A stretch of DNA of 64,000 nt, from assembly GCF_002165135.1 (NCBI RefSeq), contig NZ_NFZQ01000010.1:62001-126000 (forward strand). The letters run 5' to 3'. Below, piece by piece: positions 46,509-55,815 of the stretch (its first letter is position 1; every line of letters starts with the position of its first letter). The stretch is from Pseudomonas sp. SID14000. GTDB lineage: Bacteria; Pseudomonadota; Gammaproteobacteria; Pseudomonadales; Pseudomonadaceae. A program made the translations under genes and the position numbers. The notes under the pieces are model-generated. The model was not told where the DNA came from, did no database searches, and was given only the letters and a program-made list of their open reading frames with translations.

Positions 46509-47363
46509 ATGTTGCTCAAGAAATGTTTGTTGGCATTGGCAATTGGTGGCGTCCTGTCGGCATCGACCGTCCTGGTGCCCGACTACATCGGTAGTTTCTC
46601 CAGCGTGTATGCCAAAGACGGTGGCAGCGGCGGCGGTGGTGGTCACGGCGGCAGCGGCGGTGGTTCTGGAGGTGGCGGCGGTCACGGTGGTGGCAGCGGT
46701 GGTTCTGGGGGCGGTGGCGGCCACGGTAGTGGCGGCGGTGGCTCTGGAGGCGGCGGTGGTCACGGCGGCGGCAGCGGTGGCTCTGGGGGCGGTGGCGGTC
46801 ACGGTGGTGGCAGCGGAGGCGGAGGCAGTGGCCACGGTGGTGATAGCGGTGGCGGTCATGGTGGTCATGGCGGCCCGGGGGCCGGCGATGGTGACCATGG
46901 TGGCATGGCCGGCAGAGGCCCTGGTGATGCGCATGACAACGACAACGACAACGATACGGCAGATGCCGCCAGGGACGCAGCCCGGGACGATGCTGATGCA
47001 GCCAGAGACGCTGCAAGGGCTGAGGCAGATGCCGCCCGGGATGCGGCAAAAGCTACTGCAGATGCCGCCAGAGACGCTGCCAGAGCCGAGGCGGATGCAG
47101 CCCGCGACGCTGCAAAAGCTGCTGGCGTAGCCGGCGCAGATGAAGCCAGAGACGCTGCCAGGGACGCGGCAGATGCCGCCCGCGACGCAGCCCGGAACGA
47201 AGCTGATGCAGCCAGAGATGCTGCCAGGGCTACGGCAGATGCCGCCAGGGACGCAGCCAAAGTCGCTGCCAATGCAGCCAGAGACGCTGCAAGGGCGGAT
47301 GTTGACGACGCGCCAGATGCACCGGACGCACCGGATGTCGACGCAGTTGAGGTACGGAACTAG
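46509..47363 (+). CDS. Exported two-part repeat protein (Gly-rich half and Asp-Ala-Arg repeat half)
   Basis: A 284-residue protein. A signal peptide (first 35 residues, ending VYAKD) is followed by about 100 residues of GGSGGGGGHGG-type repeats, rich in Gly, Ser and His. A short Asp-rich bridge (HDNDNDNDTADAA) leads to about 130 residues of DAARDAAR(A/D)(E/D)AD repeats of about 11 residues, predicted to be a highly charged helix like LEA or coiled-coil proteins. GGAGG provides the ribosome site. The DNA repeats are imperfect at codon level, so the protein itself, not just recent slippage, is selected. Function unknown; secretion and His clusters suggest metal or water binding. Confidence 0.75.
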   Translation: MLLKKCLLALAIGGVLSASTVLVPDYIGSFSSVYAKDGGSGGGGGHGGSGGGSGGGGGHGGGSGGSGGGGGHGSGGGGSGGGGGHGGGSGGSGGGGGHGGGSGGGGSGHGGDSGGGHGGHGGPGAGDGDHGGMAGRGPGDAHDNDNDNDTADAARDAARDDADAARDAARAEADAARDAAKATADAARDAARAEADAARDAAKAAGVAGADEARDAARDAADAARDAARNEADAARDAARATADAARDAAKVAANAARDAARADVDDAPDAPDAPDVDAVEVRN

Positions 47364-47451
47364 TCGCTTTGAGTGACGTATCGACCGCTGGTCGGTGTAT
47401 GGGCCAGTCGGAAAAAACCATCGATGGCGGTTTACCTCGAAATCGGTAGAG

Positions 47452-47533
47452 CGGCCTTCGCGGGCTTGCCCGCTCCCACAGGACTACCACCAGCTTCAAT
47501 ACCTGTGGGAGCGGGCACGCCCGCGAATGGGCC
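47452..47533. repeat. Inverted REP pair before the YghA-like gene
   Basis: CGGCCTTCGCGGGCTTGCCC faces CTGTGGGAGCGGGCACGCCC (from about 47503). Confidence 0.85.
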
Positions 47534-47563
47534 AATACCGGTTTCACCAGAGGAGTGGTCCCC

Positions 47564-48469
47564 ATGCCCAACAAACCCCACGACCAATTCAGCATGCAGA
47601 ACCCGCTGACCCAGTACCCACACCCTCCGTTCCCGGCCCAAGGCCAGCCAGCACCGGGGCTGGACGCCAACATGCAGCCCGAGCCAGACCACGGCGAAAA
47701 CACCTACAAGGGCTTTGGCCGCCTGGCAGGGCGCAAGGCGCTGATCACTGGTGCTGACTCGGGCATCGGCCGGGCCGTGGCCATCGCCTTCGCCCGCGAG
47801 GGGGCCGACATTGCCCTCAACTATCTGCCCATCGAACAACCCGATGCCCGCGAAGTCATCAAGCTGATCGAAGCCGAAGGCCGCAAGGTGGTGGCCATTG
47901 CCGGTGACCTGAAGGACGAGCAGTTCTGCAAGGACCTGGTCGACCAGGCCCACGAGCAGCTTGGCGGCCTGGACATCCTGGTCAATATCGCCGGCAAGCA
48001 GGAAGCGCGCAAGGACATCAGCCAGGTCAGCCACGAGCAGTTCGACCACACCCTGAAAACCAACGTCTATGCGCTGTTCTGGCTGTGCCAGGCGGCCGTG
48101 CCGCTGATGCCGGCGGGGGCGACCATCATCAATACCGCCTCGATCCAGTCCTATCAGCCTTCGGCCACCTTGCTCGACTATGCCACCACCAAGGCTGCTA
48201 TCGTCGCCTTCACCAAGGCCTTGGCCAAGCAGGTGATCGAGCGCGGTATCCGCGTCAACGCCGTGGCCCCGGGGCCCATCTGGACCGTGCTGCAGCCCAG
48301 TGGTGGCCAACCACCGGAGAAAATCCCCGACTTTGGTGCGCAAACGCCCATGAAGCGCCCGGGGCAGCCCGCCGAATGTGCGCCGGTGTATGTGCTGCTG
48401 GCCAGCCAGGAGTCCAGCTATATCACCGGTGAGGTGTTCGGCGTAACGGGTGGCAACCCGCTGCCATAG
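47564..48469 (+). CDS. SDR oxidoreductase (YghA-like)
   Basis: A 301-residue short-chain dehydrogenase with the long N-terminal extension (residues 1-50, [20 protein letters not shown]) typical of YghA/GsiB-linked proteins. [20 protein letters not shown] binds NAD(P), and YATTKAA holds the active Tyr and Lys. AGAGGAG is the ribosome site. YghA-like enzymes reduce aldehydes and are stress induced. It lies 73 bp before ku. Confidence 0.88.
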   Translation: MPNKPHDQFSMQNPLTQYPHPPFPAQGQPAPGLDANMQPEPDHGENTYKGFGRLAGRKALITGADSGIGRAVAIAFAREGADIALNYLPIEQPDAREVIKLIEAEGRKVVAIAGDLKDEQFCKDLVDQAHEQLGGLDILVNIAGKQEARKDISQVSHEQFDHTLKTNVYALFWLCQAAVPLMPAGATIINTASIQSYQPSATLLDYATTKAAIVAFTKALAKQVIERGIRVNAVAPGPIWTVLQPSGGQPPEKIPDFGAQTPMKRPGQPAECAPVYVLLASQESSYITGEVFGVTGGNPLP

Positions 48470-48542
48470 GGCGGGGCGGCTAAACCTTCGCCGCCCGTTG
48501 CAGTCGATTCAGGTATTGGCAGGCAACCTGGGAGCACCTCGC

Positions 48543-49364
48543 ATGGCTCGGGCAATCTGGAAAGGCGCCATCAGTTTCGGCCTCGTGCACATCCCCGTGG
48601 CGCTCAATACCGCGGTGCGCACCGAACGGGTCGATTTCGACTGGCTCGACAAGCGCAGCATGGAACCGGTGGGCTACAAGCGGGTGAACAAGGTCACCGG
48701 CAAGGAAATCGACAAGGACAACATCGTCAAGGGCGTTGAGTTCGAGAAGGGCCGCTACGTGGTGATCAGCGAAGAGGAAATCCGCAAGGCACGGCCCGAG
48801 GCGACCCAGACGATCGACATCTTTTCCTTCGTCGAGGCTGGCGAGATCCCGCTGCAGTACTTTGACACGCCGTACTACCTTACCCCCGACCGCCGCGGCG
48901 GCAAGGTGTACGCCTTGCTGCGCGAAACCCTGGCCAAGACTGCCAAGGTGGCGCTGGCCACGGTGGTGCTGCACACCCGCCAGCACCTTGCACTGCTGCG
49001 GCCGCTGGACGACGCGCTGGTAATGATCACGTTGCGCTGGCCTGAAGAAGTGCGCGGGCTCGAGACGCTGGAGCTGGACAGCAGTGTGACCGAGGCCAAG
49101 GTGGACAAGCGCGAGCTGGACATGGCCAAGCGGCTGGTGGAAGACATGAGCGGGTCGTGGGAACCGAAGGATTACCGGGATGCTTTCCGCCAGACCATCA
49201 TGGACCTGGTGGAAGAGAAGGCCCGCAAAGGCAAGATCAGTACTGTGGAGAAGGGCGGTAGTGCAGAGGCCGAAAAGGGGGCGGATATCATCGACCTTAC
49301 CGAACTGCTAAAACGCAGCCTGGGTGGCAAGAAACCGGCGAAGAAGACGCGCAAGGCGTCGTGA
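48543..49364 (+). CDS. ku: Ku, non-homologous end-joining protein
   Basis: A 273-residue bacterial Ku. MARAIWKGAISFGLVHIPVA is the conserved N-terminus of the beta-barrel ring that slides onto DNA ends; GRYVVISEEEI and ETLELDSSVTEAKVD also match. A Lys-rich C-terminal tail (KKPAKKTRK) is the LigD-recruiting and DNA-binding extension. The start at 48543 fits family length. It is convergent with ligD, 84 bp apart. Confidence 0.95.
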   Translation: MARAIWKGAISFGLVHIPVALNTAVRTERVDFDWLDKRSMEPVGYKRVNKVTGKEIDKDNIVKGVEFEKGRYVVISEEEIRKARPEATQTIDIFSFVEAGEIPLQYFDTPYYLTPDRRGGKVYALLRETLAKTAKVALATVVLHTRQHLALLRPLDDALVMITLRWPEEVRGLETLELDSSVTEAKVDKRELDMAKRLVEDMSGSWEPKDYRDAFRQTIMDLVEEKARKGKISTVEKGGSAEAEKGADIIDLTELLKRSLGGKKPAKKTRKAS

Positions 49365-49448
49365 TATTGCTATCAAGGGCTTCATCGCCGGCAAGCCACC
49401 TCCCCAGGGACCACCACAGCATTCAAGCCCTGTGCAGTACCCTGTAGT

Positions 49449-51950
49449 TCAATGAGCTATGTGCTTTCCCAGCTGCTTGCGCATGCCCACGGTGATCGAC
49501 TGCCTGGTGTTGCCATAGTCGGCCCAGGGGTCGTCCACGTCGCTCAGGCGTTCGAGCACGTTGCCGATGTTCCACTGGTTGGCGCCCTTGAGTTGCGGCA
49601 GTTCCTCGCGCCAGATTGGCACGGACACCGGCAGGCCTTCGCGGGCGCGCAGGGTGTACGCGCAGGCTGTGGTGGCGCCTTTGCCGTTGCGCAGGTAGTC
49701 GATGAAGATGCGCCCGACCCGGTTCCTTGGCCCGGACACGGCACTTAGCCGGTCGGGGAACAGCCTGGCCAGGTAATTGACGATGGCGTGGCTAAAGGCC
49801 TTGACCTCGTCCCACCTGGCTCGCCGGGTCAGCGGCACGACCAGGTGCATGCCTTTGCCGCCACTGGTCTTGATAAACACCTTCAAGCCCAGCTCATCCA
49901 GCAGCGTCAGGGCCAGCTGGGTGGCTTCAAGCATGGCTTTCCACGGCAATGCCGGGTCCGGGTCGAGGTCGAGTACGAAGCGGTCGGGCTTGTCGAAGTC
50001 CTTGTCAGTGGCGTTCCAGGTGTGCAGTTCCAGCATGTTCATCTGCACCGCACCCAGCAGCGTGTCGGCGCGGTTGATGACCATCGCCGCCTGGCCGGCC
50101 TCGGCCTTGTCATAGCTGAGCACGCTGGGCAGATGCAGTTGCCCGGCGTTTTTCTGGAAGAACAGCTCGCCGGCCAGGCCATCCGGCGCGCGCACCAGCG
50201 CCACGGGTCGGCCCTTTAGCTGGGGCAGGATCCACTGGCTGACTGCGGCGTAGTACTCGGCGACCTCGCGTTTGGTAACGCCGCTGGTGGCGTCGATCAC
50301 CCGCTCGGGGTGGGTAAGGTGCAGTTCTCCCAAAGTCTCGGGAGCTTTGGCCTGCTTGTGCTTGGGCAGGGTATTGGCGGGCATGGCGTGCTCCAGGTCG
50401 ATGGCGGTAGCCGGTTTGTCATCACGCAGGCCGTGGAATACCGAGTGGCGCACGATGCCGTCACGGGTCATCTGGGCATAGGCGACTTCGGCCAGCAGTT
50501 GCGGTTTCAGCCAGTGCACGCCCCGGGCTTCGGCTCCGGTGGGTGGCTTGGGCAGGGCCGGCCTGGCGATTTCCAACGGTTTCAGCCGGGCATGGATGCT
50601 GGCCAGGGTGGTGGCGCTGAAGCCGGTGCCGACCTTGCCGGCGTAGCGCAACTCGCCGCTGTCGTTGTCGTGCAAGGCCAGCAGCAGCGCACCGAAACCG
50701 CTGCGGCTGCCTTTGGGGTCGGTGTAGCCGACGATCACGAACTCCTGGCGCTGCTTGCACTTGAGTTTGATCCAGTCGGGGCTGCGGCGGCCGCTGTAGG
50801 GGCTGTCGGCGCGCTTGCCGATCAGGCCTTCGAGTTGCAGCTGGCAGGCGCTGTCGAGCAGGGATTCGACAGGCTGATCGAAGTCGGCAGAGTACTTCAG
50901 TACGTCCGATTCGTTGTGCTCCAGCAAGCGCTGCAAGGTGCTGCGCCGGTCCTGTAGCGGTAACTGACACAGGTCCTGGCCGCCGAGGAAGGGCAGGTCG
51001 AACAGGTAATAGGTGATGCGCTCGTCATGCTCGGTGTCGAAAGCGTTCTGTAATGCCTGGAAGTCCGCCACGCCGTTCTCGCCGGCCACCACCACCTCGC
51101 CATCAAGCCAGCCCGAATCGATGCCCAGCGCTCGCAAGGCGGCGACCTGCCTGGGCATCTTGCTGCTCCAGTCATGGCCGTTGCGGGTGAACAGGCGAAC
51201 GTCATTACCGTCGATGCGGGCAAGGATGCGATAACCGTCGAACTTGACCTCGTAGCGCCAATCGCCGCTGGGTGGGGAATCGACCAGGGTCGCCAACTGT
51301 GGTTGCAGCTGCGCAGGCAGTGGTGCCGCCTGGCCTTTGCTCGCGCGTTTGCGACGCGGTGCGGCGGCCTTTTTCGCTGGCGCCTTGCGCGGCAACAAGG
51401 TGCGGTCGCTGAGCACGCTGTCGGGTCGGGCCTCGACGATGCTGTAGTCGGCTTCGCTACGCGCCTGGGCATCGTGAGACTTGACCAGCATCCACTGTTC
51501 CTTCTTGCCGGCCAGGTGGGTGCGGAAGAGGTTCCAAACGCCGCCTAGCTTTTCGCCTTGCAGGCGGAAACGCAATTTACCCTTGGCATAGGCTTCATGC
51601 GCATCGCCTTCTGGCTCCCAGATGCCCCGGTCCCAGACGATCACGTCGCCTGCGCCGTAATGGCCTTCCGGGATATGGCCTTCGAAGTCGGCGTAGTCCA
51701 GCGGGTGGTCCTCCACGTGCACGGCCAGGCGGCGCACCTTGGGGTCCAGCGACGGCCCTTTGGGGATGGCCCAGCTTTTCAGCGTGCCATCGAGTTCCAG
51801 GCGGAAGTCGTAGTGCAGGTGGCTGGCGTCGTGCTTCTGGATGCAGAACTGCAGCGCGTGGGCCCGCTTGCCACGGCTGCGCTTGCCGCTGGGCTCGGGC
51901 GTGGCGTTGAAGTCGCGCTTGCGCGCATATTCCTGCAGGGGCTTGGCCAT
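49449..51950 (-). CDS. ligD: LigD, multifunctional end-joining DNA ligase
   Basis: An 833-residue protein with three domains: phosphoesterase (about 1-165, HLHYDFRLELDG and DYADFEGHIPEGHYGAG), ATP-dependent ligase (about 215-520, nucleotidyl Lys in YEVKFDGYRI at about residue 235) and polymerase/primase (about 535-820, catalytic Asp in DLDPDP). This PE-LIG-POL order is that of Pseudomonas LigD. The start at 51950 (MAKPLQEYARKRDF) gives the usual N-terminus; the longer frame adds unrelated sequence. It acts with Ku to seal double-strand breaks, especially in non-dividing cells. Confidence 0.95.
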   Translation of the reverse strand: MAKPLQEYARKRDFNATPEPSGKRSRGKRAHALQFCIQKHDASHLHYDFRLELDGTLKSWAIPKGPSLDPKVRRLAVHVEDHPLDYADFEGHIPEGHYGAGDVIVWDRGIWEPEGDAHEAYAKGKLRFRLQGEKLGGVWNLFRTHLAGKKEQWMLVKSHDAQARSEADYSIVEARPDSVLSDRTLLPRKAPAKKAAAPRRKRASKGQAAPLPAQLQPQLATLVDSPPSGDWRYEVKFDGYRILARIDGNDVRLFTRNGHDWSSKMPRQVAALRALGIDSGWLDGEVVVAGENGVADFQALQNAFDTEHDERITYYLFDLPFLGGQDLCQLPLQDRRSTLQRLLEHNESDVLKYSADFDQPVESLLDSACQLQLEGLIGKRADSPYSGRRSPDWIKLKCKQRQEFVIVGYTDPKGSRSGFGALLLALHDNDSGELRYAGKVGTGFSATTLASIHARLKPLEIARPALPKPPTGAEARGVHWLKPQLLAEVAYAQMTRDGIVRHSVFHGLRDDKPATAIDLEHAMPANTLPKHKQAKAPETLGELHLTHPERVIDATSGVTKREVAEYYAAVSQWILPQLKGRPVALVRAPDGLAGELFFQKNAGQLHLPSVLSYDKAEAGQAAMVINRADTLLGAVQMNMLELHTWNATDKDFDKPDRFVLDLDPDPALPWKAMLEATQLALTLLDELGLKVFIKTSGGKGMHLVVPLTRRARWDEVKAFSHAIVNYLARLFPDRLSAVSGPRNRVGRIFIDYLRNGKGATTACAYTLRAREGLPVSVPIWREELPQLKGANQWNIGNVLERLSDVDDPWADYGNTRQSITVGMRKQLGKHIAH

Positions 51951-52131
51951 GACGGGCTCCGGGCGGTTCGAAGTCTCTAAAGTGGGAGGCAGCTGCCCGG
52001 AGGGTAGTTCAAAAAAACTCTGAATCTTCCACCAGCAGGCGCAGTCGACCGAATGAAGCCACCTGATGCTCCGCGCCGCTGGATGGCGAACCGTGGACCG
52101 ATGATGTGATCGATAACGAGGAGAGCAAGCC

Positions 52132-52356
52132 ATGAACGAGCTGCGTTGTGCCTGTGCACATTGTTCCTGCACCGTGGATGCCAATGCCTTGCAGCTTGAA
52201 GGCAAGGTGTATTGTTGCGAGGCCTGTGCCAGCGGGCATCGCAATGGCGAGCCGTGCCGGATGCCGGATTGCCACTGTGGCGAAAAACCTGGGGAAAGCG
52301 CGGTGGACAATGCGCTGGATGAGACTTTCCCGGCCAGTGACCCGATTTCACCCTGA
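52132..52356 (+). CDS. Metallothionein (bacterial, BmtA-like)
   Basis: A 74-residue protein with ten Cys, arranged RCACAHCSC, YCCEAC, PCR and DCHC with two or three His, as in pseudomonad and cyanobacterial metallothioneins that bind Zn and Cd. The acidic C-terminal tail ALDETFPASDP is typical of the Pseudomonas form. The start has GAGGAG. It lies between ligD and an unknown gene and is separately transcribed. Confidence 0.9.
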   Translation: MNELRCACAHCSCTVDANALQLEGKVYCCEACASGHRNGEPCRMPDCHCGEKPGESAVDNALDETFPASDPISP

Positions 52357-52424
52357 TGTCTGATCCTGCCGTCTCGGATGGCTGTTCTTGCCGGCGATAG
52401 GGCAGGCCAGGCAAAACGGTCGGT

Positions 52425-52850
52425 TCAGTGAGTCTGCCAAATGCCGTTGCTGCGCTCGCAATCGGCGCGGGCCTGGCCCAGGCTGGGGGTGTCGTAGTAG
52501 TAGGTGATCACCCGTGCATCCTTGGGCAACGCCGGCTCGTCACCGCCGGAGGCCTTGGGATTGGCCAATGCCTCCTGGGTCAATGGTGCGATGCAACTGC
52601 CAACGCTGCCATCCGCGCAACGGGCGACCTTGTGCTTTTCGCTGTTGAGCATGTCCTTGCTCTCGTTGCTGCACGACCAGTTGATCGCTTCGGCGGGCAG
52701 GTTGCTGTAGCTGTAGCAGCTGTGCCGCTCCACCGGCTTGACCGCCTCGCTGGAGGAACGGGTAAACACGTTGCAGGCTTCGGCCAGGGCCTGGCCGCTG
52801 ACCAGGCTGGCTATCAATATCAACATCGACTTCAAGACAGCGACATTCAT
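52425..52850 (-). CDS. Exported hypothetical protein
   Basis: A 141-residue protein with a signal peptide (residues 1-23, ending ALAEA). The mature part has about six Cys, probably in disulfides (ACNVF, RHSCYSY, NWSCSNE, ARCADGSVGSC, ADCERS). No family recognised. GGAGG is the ribosome site. It follows ybhN on the same strand, 33 bp after it, and may belong to that operon. Confidence 0.7.
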   Translation of the reverse strand: MNVAVLKSMLILIASLVSGQALAEACNVFTRSSSEAVKPVERHSCYSYSNLPAEAINWSCSNESKDMLNSEKHKVARCADGSVGSCIAPLTQEALANPKASGGDEPALPKDARVITYYYDTPSLGQARADCERSNGIWQTH

Positions 52851-52883
52851 TTGCCACCTCCGGGCCAATGGCCCTTGCCAGGT

Positions 52884-53831
52884 TTAGGCAGGCTTGTCGC
52901 GCCGACGCATGGTCTTGGCGCGTTTCTCCAGGATCAGGTAGGTAAGCACCGCCAACAACAGCGGCACCAGATAGTACAGCGTGCGATAGCCCAGCAGGGC
53001 CGCCACCAATGTGCCCTGGGCAAGCTGCCCGTGCAGCAGTGCCAGGAACACCGCTTCCAGCACACCCAGCCCGGCCGGGATATGTGCGACCACGCCGGCC
53101 ACACAGCTGATCAGCAGGATGCCAAGTATCGACGGGTAGAAGGCTTCGCCTGGCAGCAACCAGAAGATCAGCAGAGCCATCAGGGCCCAGTTGCTCGCAC
53201 CCAACACTACCTGGCACAGCGCCAGGCGCAGTGACGGCAGCGTCACCTCATGGTCACGCCAGCGCCAGGTGCGCTTTTTGGCGAAACCACAGGCCAGCAG
53301 GTAGCCTGCGACAATCGCCAGCAATACCAGGCCGATCAGTTGCAGGCCGCTGGCGCCGACCGTCCAGTTGGCCGGCAGCTCGACCAGGCGCAAGGCGAAC
53401 ACTGTGCCGGCCAGCAGCATGTAGCCGGTCCAGTTGGTCAACAGGCCTAAGGTGAGGATGCGCGTGATGGTTGCCGTGTCGAGGCCAAGGCGGCTGTATA
53501 GCCGGTAGCGCAACGCAACACCCCCCACCCAGGTGGTGAAATTGAGGTTGAAGGCGTAGCACACGAAGGCTACCGGCAAAACCTGGCGAGCCGGTAGATG
53601 ATGCCCGGTGTAAGCCCGCGCCAGCAGGTCGTAACTGGCGAACGTCAGGTAGCTGCACGCGGCCAGCGCCAGGCCGATGGCCAGGGTGCCTGGCTTGTAG
53701 GCCAGTAGCGACTGGCGCACCTCGTTCCAGTCCAGGTTGCGCGCCAGTACGTACAGCAGTGCAGGGATCAGGATCAGGAATGCCAGGGTGAACAGCCTTC
53801 GGCCCCAGGTTTGCCAGTGTTTTCGCGCCAT
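52884..53831 (-). CDS. ybhN: YbhN-like membrane protein (UPF0104, lysylphosphatidylglycerol synthase TM region family)
   Basis: A 315-residue, eight-helix membrane protein. VYVLARNLDW, YNLNFTTWVGGVALRYRLYS (here FNLNFTTWVGG) and HIPAGLGVLEAVFL mark the flippase-like UPF0104 family. Its start overlaps the clsB stop by one base. In E. coli ybhN lies in the ybhPON cluster, and here the order is the same, so a lipid-handling role is likely. Confidence 0.88.
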   Translation of the reverse strand: MARKHWQTWGRRLFTLAFLILIPALLYVLARNLDWNEVRQSLLAYKPGTLAIGLALAACSYLTFASYDLLARAYTGHHLPARQVLPVAFVCYAFNLNFTTWVGGVALRYRLYSRLGLDTATITRILTLGLLTNWTGYMLLAGTVFALRLVELPANWTVGASGLQLIGLVLLAIVAGYLLACGFAKKRTWRWRDHEVTLPSLRLALCQVVLGASNWALMALLIFWLLPGEAFYPSILGILLISCVAGVVAHIPAGLGVLEAVFLALLHGQLAQGTLVAALLGYRTLYYLVPLLLAVLTYLILEKRAKTMRRRDKPA

Positions 53832-55033
53832 CAGGTCTTGCCCTCGTGATAGTTACCCTGTGCCTCGGCCTCAGGCTGCACCGAGCGCAAGCGCTGACGG
53901 TGCGCAGGGAACCAGCCGGCAATCCGCGGGAACTGACGGATCACGTGGAAGCACAAAAAGATAAGCGGCGCGCGCCACCAGTAGCCACGGACCATGCGCT
54001 CCAGGGTGACCGGTTTGCATTGTTCGCTGGCCAGCACCTCCAGATGCTGGTTGAGCTGCTGGTTGAAGGCGCGATCACGGATGAACAGGTTGGCTTCAAG
54101 GTTGAGCGACAGGCTCAACGGGTCCAGGTTGCTGGAACCTACGGTGGCCCATTGGTCGTCCACCAGCGCCACCTTGCCGTGCAAGGGCCGTTGGCAGTAT
54201 TCGTGAATGACCACACCGTCGCGCAGCAGGTAGTTGTACAGCAGCCGCGACAGCGCACGTACCCAGCGCATGTCCGGTTGGCCCTGCAGGATCAGCTGCA
54301 CCTCCACGCCACGTCGGGACGCATTGCGCAGTTCGCGCAACAGCCGGTAGCCCGGGAAGAAATAGGCATTGGCCACCACGATGCGTTGCCGGGCACTGCG
54401 AAACGCCTGCAGGTAGTGGGCCTCGATGTCGGTACTGCGCACCCCGTTGTCGCGCTCGACCAGTACGGCGCTGCAGGTACCGGCAGGTTCGGTCAGCGGT
54501 CGTACTGCGCTGGGCGGCTGCAGCACCGGCGACATCAGGCGCTTGCTGGCGGCATGCACCTGCGCCACCACAGGACCGGTGACTTCGACAGCATAGTCCT
54601 GCTTGGCCATGGCACCAAAATCGCCCAGGTGGTCGGCGCTGTAGTTGATACCGCCGATGAATGCCCGCTCGCCGTCGACCACAACGATCTTGCGGTGCAG
54701 GCGCCGGAACAGGTTGGTACGCATGCCCACCAGTCGCGGCTGCGGGTCGAAAGCGTGGAAGTTGACCCCGGCATCGGTCATGGCCGCAATGAACGGCGCA
54801 GGCAGGTCGGCCGTGCCGTAGCCATCCACGGCCACTTCGACACGCACGCCGCGGTTGGCGGCATCGATCAGTACCTGCTGCAGTTGCTGGCCGACCTTGT
54901 CATCGAAGATGATGAAAGTCTCCAGCAGGATTTCCTCCCGTGCCTGGGCCATGGCCTCGAAAACGCGGGGGTAGTATTGCTCGCCGTTGATCAGCAACTG
55001 CACGCGGTTGCCGTCTACCCAGGGTCGGTTCAC
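53831..55033 (-). CDS. clsB: Cardiolipin synthase B (phospholipase D family)
   Basis: A 400-residue enzyme with two HKD phospholipase D motifs, HRKIVVVDGERAFIGGIN and HGKVALVDDQWATVGSSN. It makes cardiolipin from phosphatidylglycerol. The start is GTG at 55033, which overlaps the upstream ybhP stop as GTGA; the longer frame reads into ybhP. Gene order ybhP-clsB-ybhN matches E. coli. Confidence 0.92.
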   Translation of the reverse strand: MNRPWVDGNRVQLLINGEQYYPRVFEAMAQAREEILLETFIIFDDKVGQQLQQVLIDAANRGVRVEVAVDGYGTADLPAPFIAAMTDAGVNFHAFDPQPRLVGMRTNLFRRLHRKIVVVDGERAFIGGINYSADHLGDFGAMAKQDYAVEVTGPVVAQVHAASKRLMSPVLQPPSAVRPLTEPAGTCSAVLVERDNGVRSTDIEAHYLQAFRSARQRIVVANAYFFPGYRLLRELRNASRRGVEVQLILQGQPDMRWVRALSRLLYNYLLRDGVVIHEYCQRPLHGKVALVDDQWATVGSSNLDPLSLSLNLEANLFIRDRAFNQQLNQHLEVLASEQCKPVTLERMVRGYWWRAPLIFLCFHVIRQFPRIAGWFPAHRQRLRSVQPEAEAQGNYHEGKT

Positions 55034-55815
55034 AGCTTGATCTCCGCAGCCAAAGGGGCGTGGTCGGAAAGGTGCGACCACGGGTATTTCGACAGCACCC
55101 TGGCAACCCCGGGCATGGCGTTGCGCAGATAGATGCGGTCCAGACGCAACAGCGGCAATCGCGCCGGAAAGCTGCGCGCCGGGGTGCCGAAATGCTCGCC
55201 GAAGGCTTCTACCAGGTGTTCGCTCAGCACCGCATCGGCCTTCAGCCGCCAATCGTTGAAATCGCCGGCAACGATCACCGGGGCCTTGGGCGGCAGGTTG
55301 TCGAGCAGGTCCAGCAGCAGCCTCACCTGGCTTTGCCGGTGGGCCTCGCGCAGGCCCAGGTGCACGCACACCGCATGCACCTGGTCATGGCCGGGCACCT
55401 CCAGCTGGCAATGCAACAGGCCGCGCTGCTCGTTTCCCTGCACCGAGACGTCCAGGTTGTCGAAGCGGCTGATGGGGAATTTCGACAACAGCGCGTTGCC
55501 ATGGTCACCATGGGGGTATACGGCATTGCGGCCATAGGCGAACTGCGGCCACATGCTGTCGGCCAGGAACTCATACTGTGGTGTATCTGGCCAGGCCGGG
55601 TGGCGCAGGGCATGCTGCTGGTGGCTGCCGTGCACTTCCTGCAAGAACACAAGGTCGGCGCCGGTGGCGCGCACGGCTTCGCGCAGCTCTGGCAGAATGA
55701 AGCGCCGGTTGAAGAAGGTGAAGCCCTTGTGCACGTTCAACGTCAATACATTCAGCCGATGCACGGCGGTGACCTTGTCGATGATGCAATGTGGGGCTGG
55801 CAGTGTCCTGTTCAC
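55030..55815 (-). CDS. ybhP: YbhP-like endonuclease/exonuclease/phosphatase-family protein
   Basis: A 261-residue protein of the EEP superfamily. LTLNVHKGFTFFNRRF, the metal Glu in DLVFLQEVHGSHQ, and VIVAGDFNDW and LSDHAPLAAEI, which carry Asp, Asn and catalytic His, are complete. The target could be DNA or a phospholipid headgroup; position before clsB favours membrane lipid. It overlaps the DUF72 gene by four bases and clsB by four. Confidence 0.88.
   Translation of the reverse strand: MNRTLPAPHCIIDKVTAVHRLNVLTLNVHKGFTFFNRRFILPELREAVRATGADLVFLQEVHGSHQQHALRHPAWPDTPQYEFLADSMWPQFAYGRNAVYPHGDHGNALLSKFPISRFDNLDVSVQGNEQRGLLHCQLEVPGHDQVHAVCVHLGLREAHRQSQVRLLLDLLDNLPPKAPVIVAGDFNDWRLKADAVLSEHLVEAFGEHFGTPARSFPARLPLLRLDRIYLRNAMPGVARVLSKYPWSHLSDHAPLAAEIKL

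Noticed and set aside
46458..47272. Antisense ORFs over the Gly-rich and Asp-Ala repeats
   Set aside because: Repeated GC-rich codons keep every frame open. Only the plus frame has a signal peptide and a ribosome site.
46509..47363. Repeat tract considered as a CRISPR array or a minisatellite
   Set aside because: There are no unique spacers of constant length. The units vary at synonymous positions and keep one reading frame.
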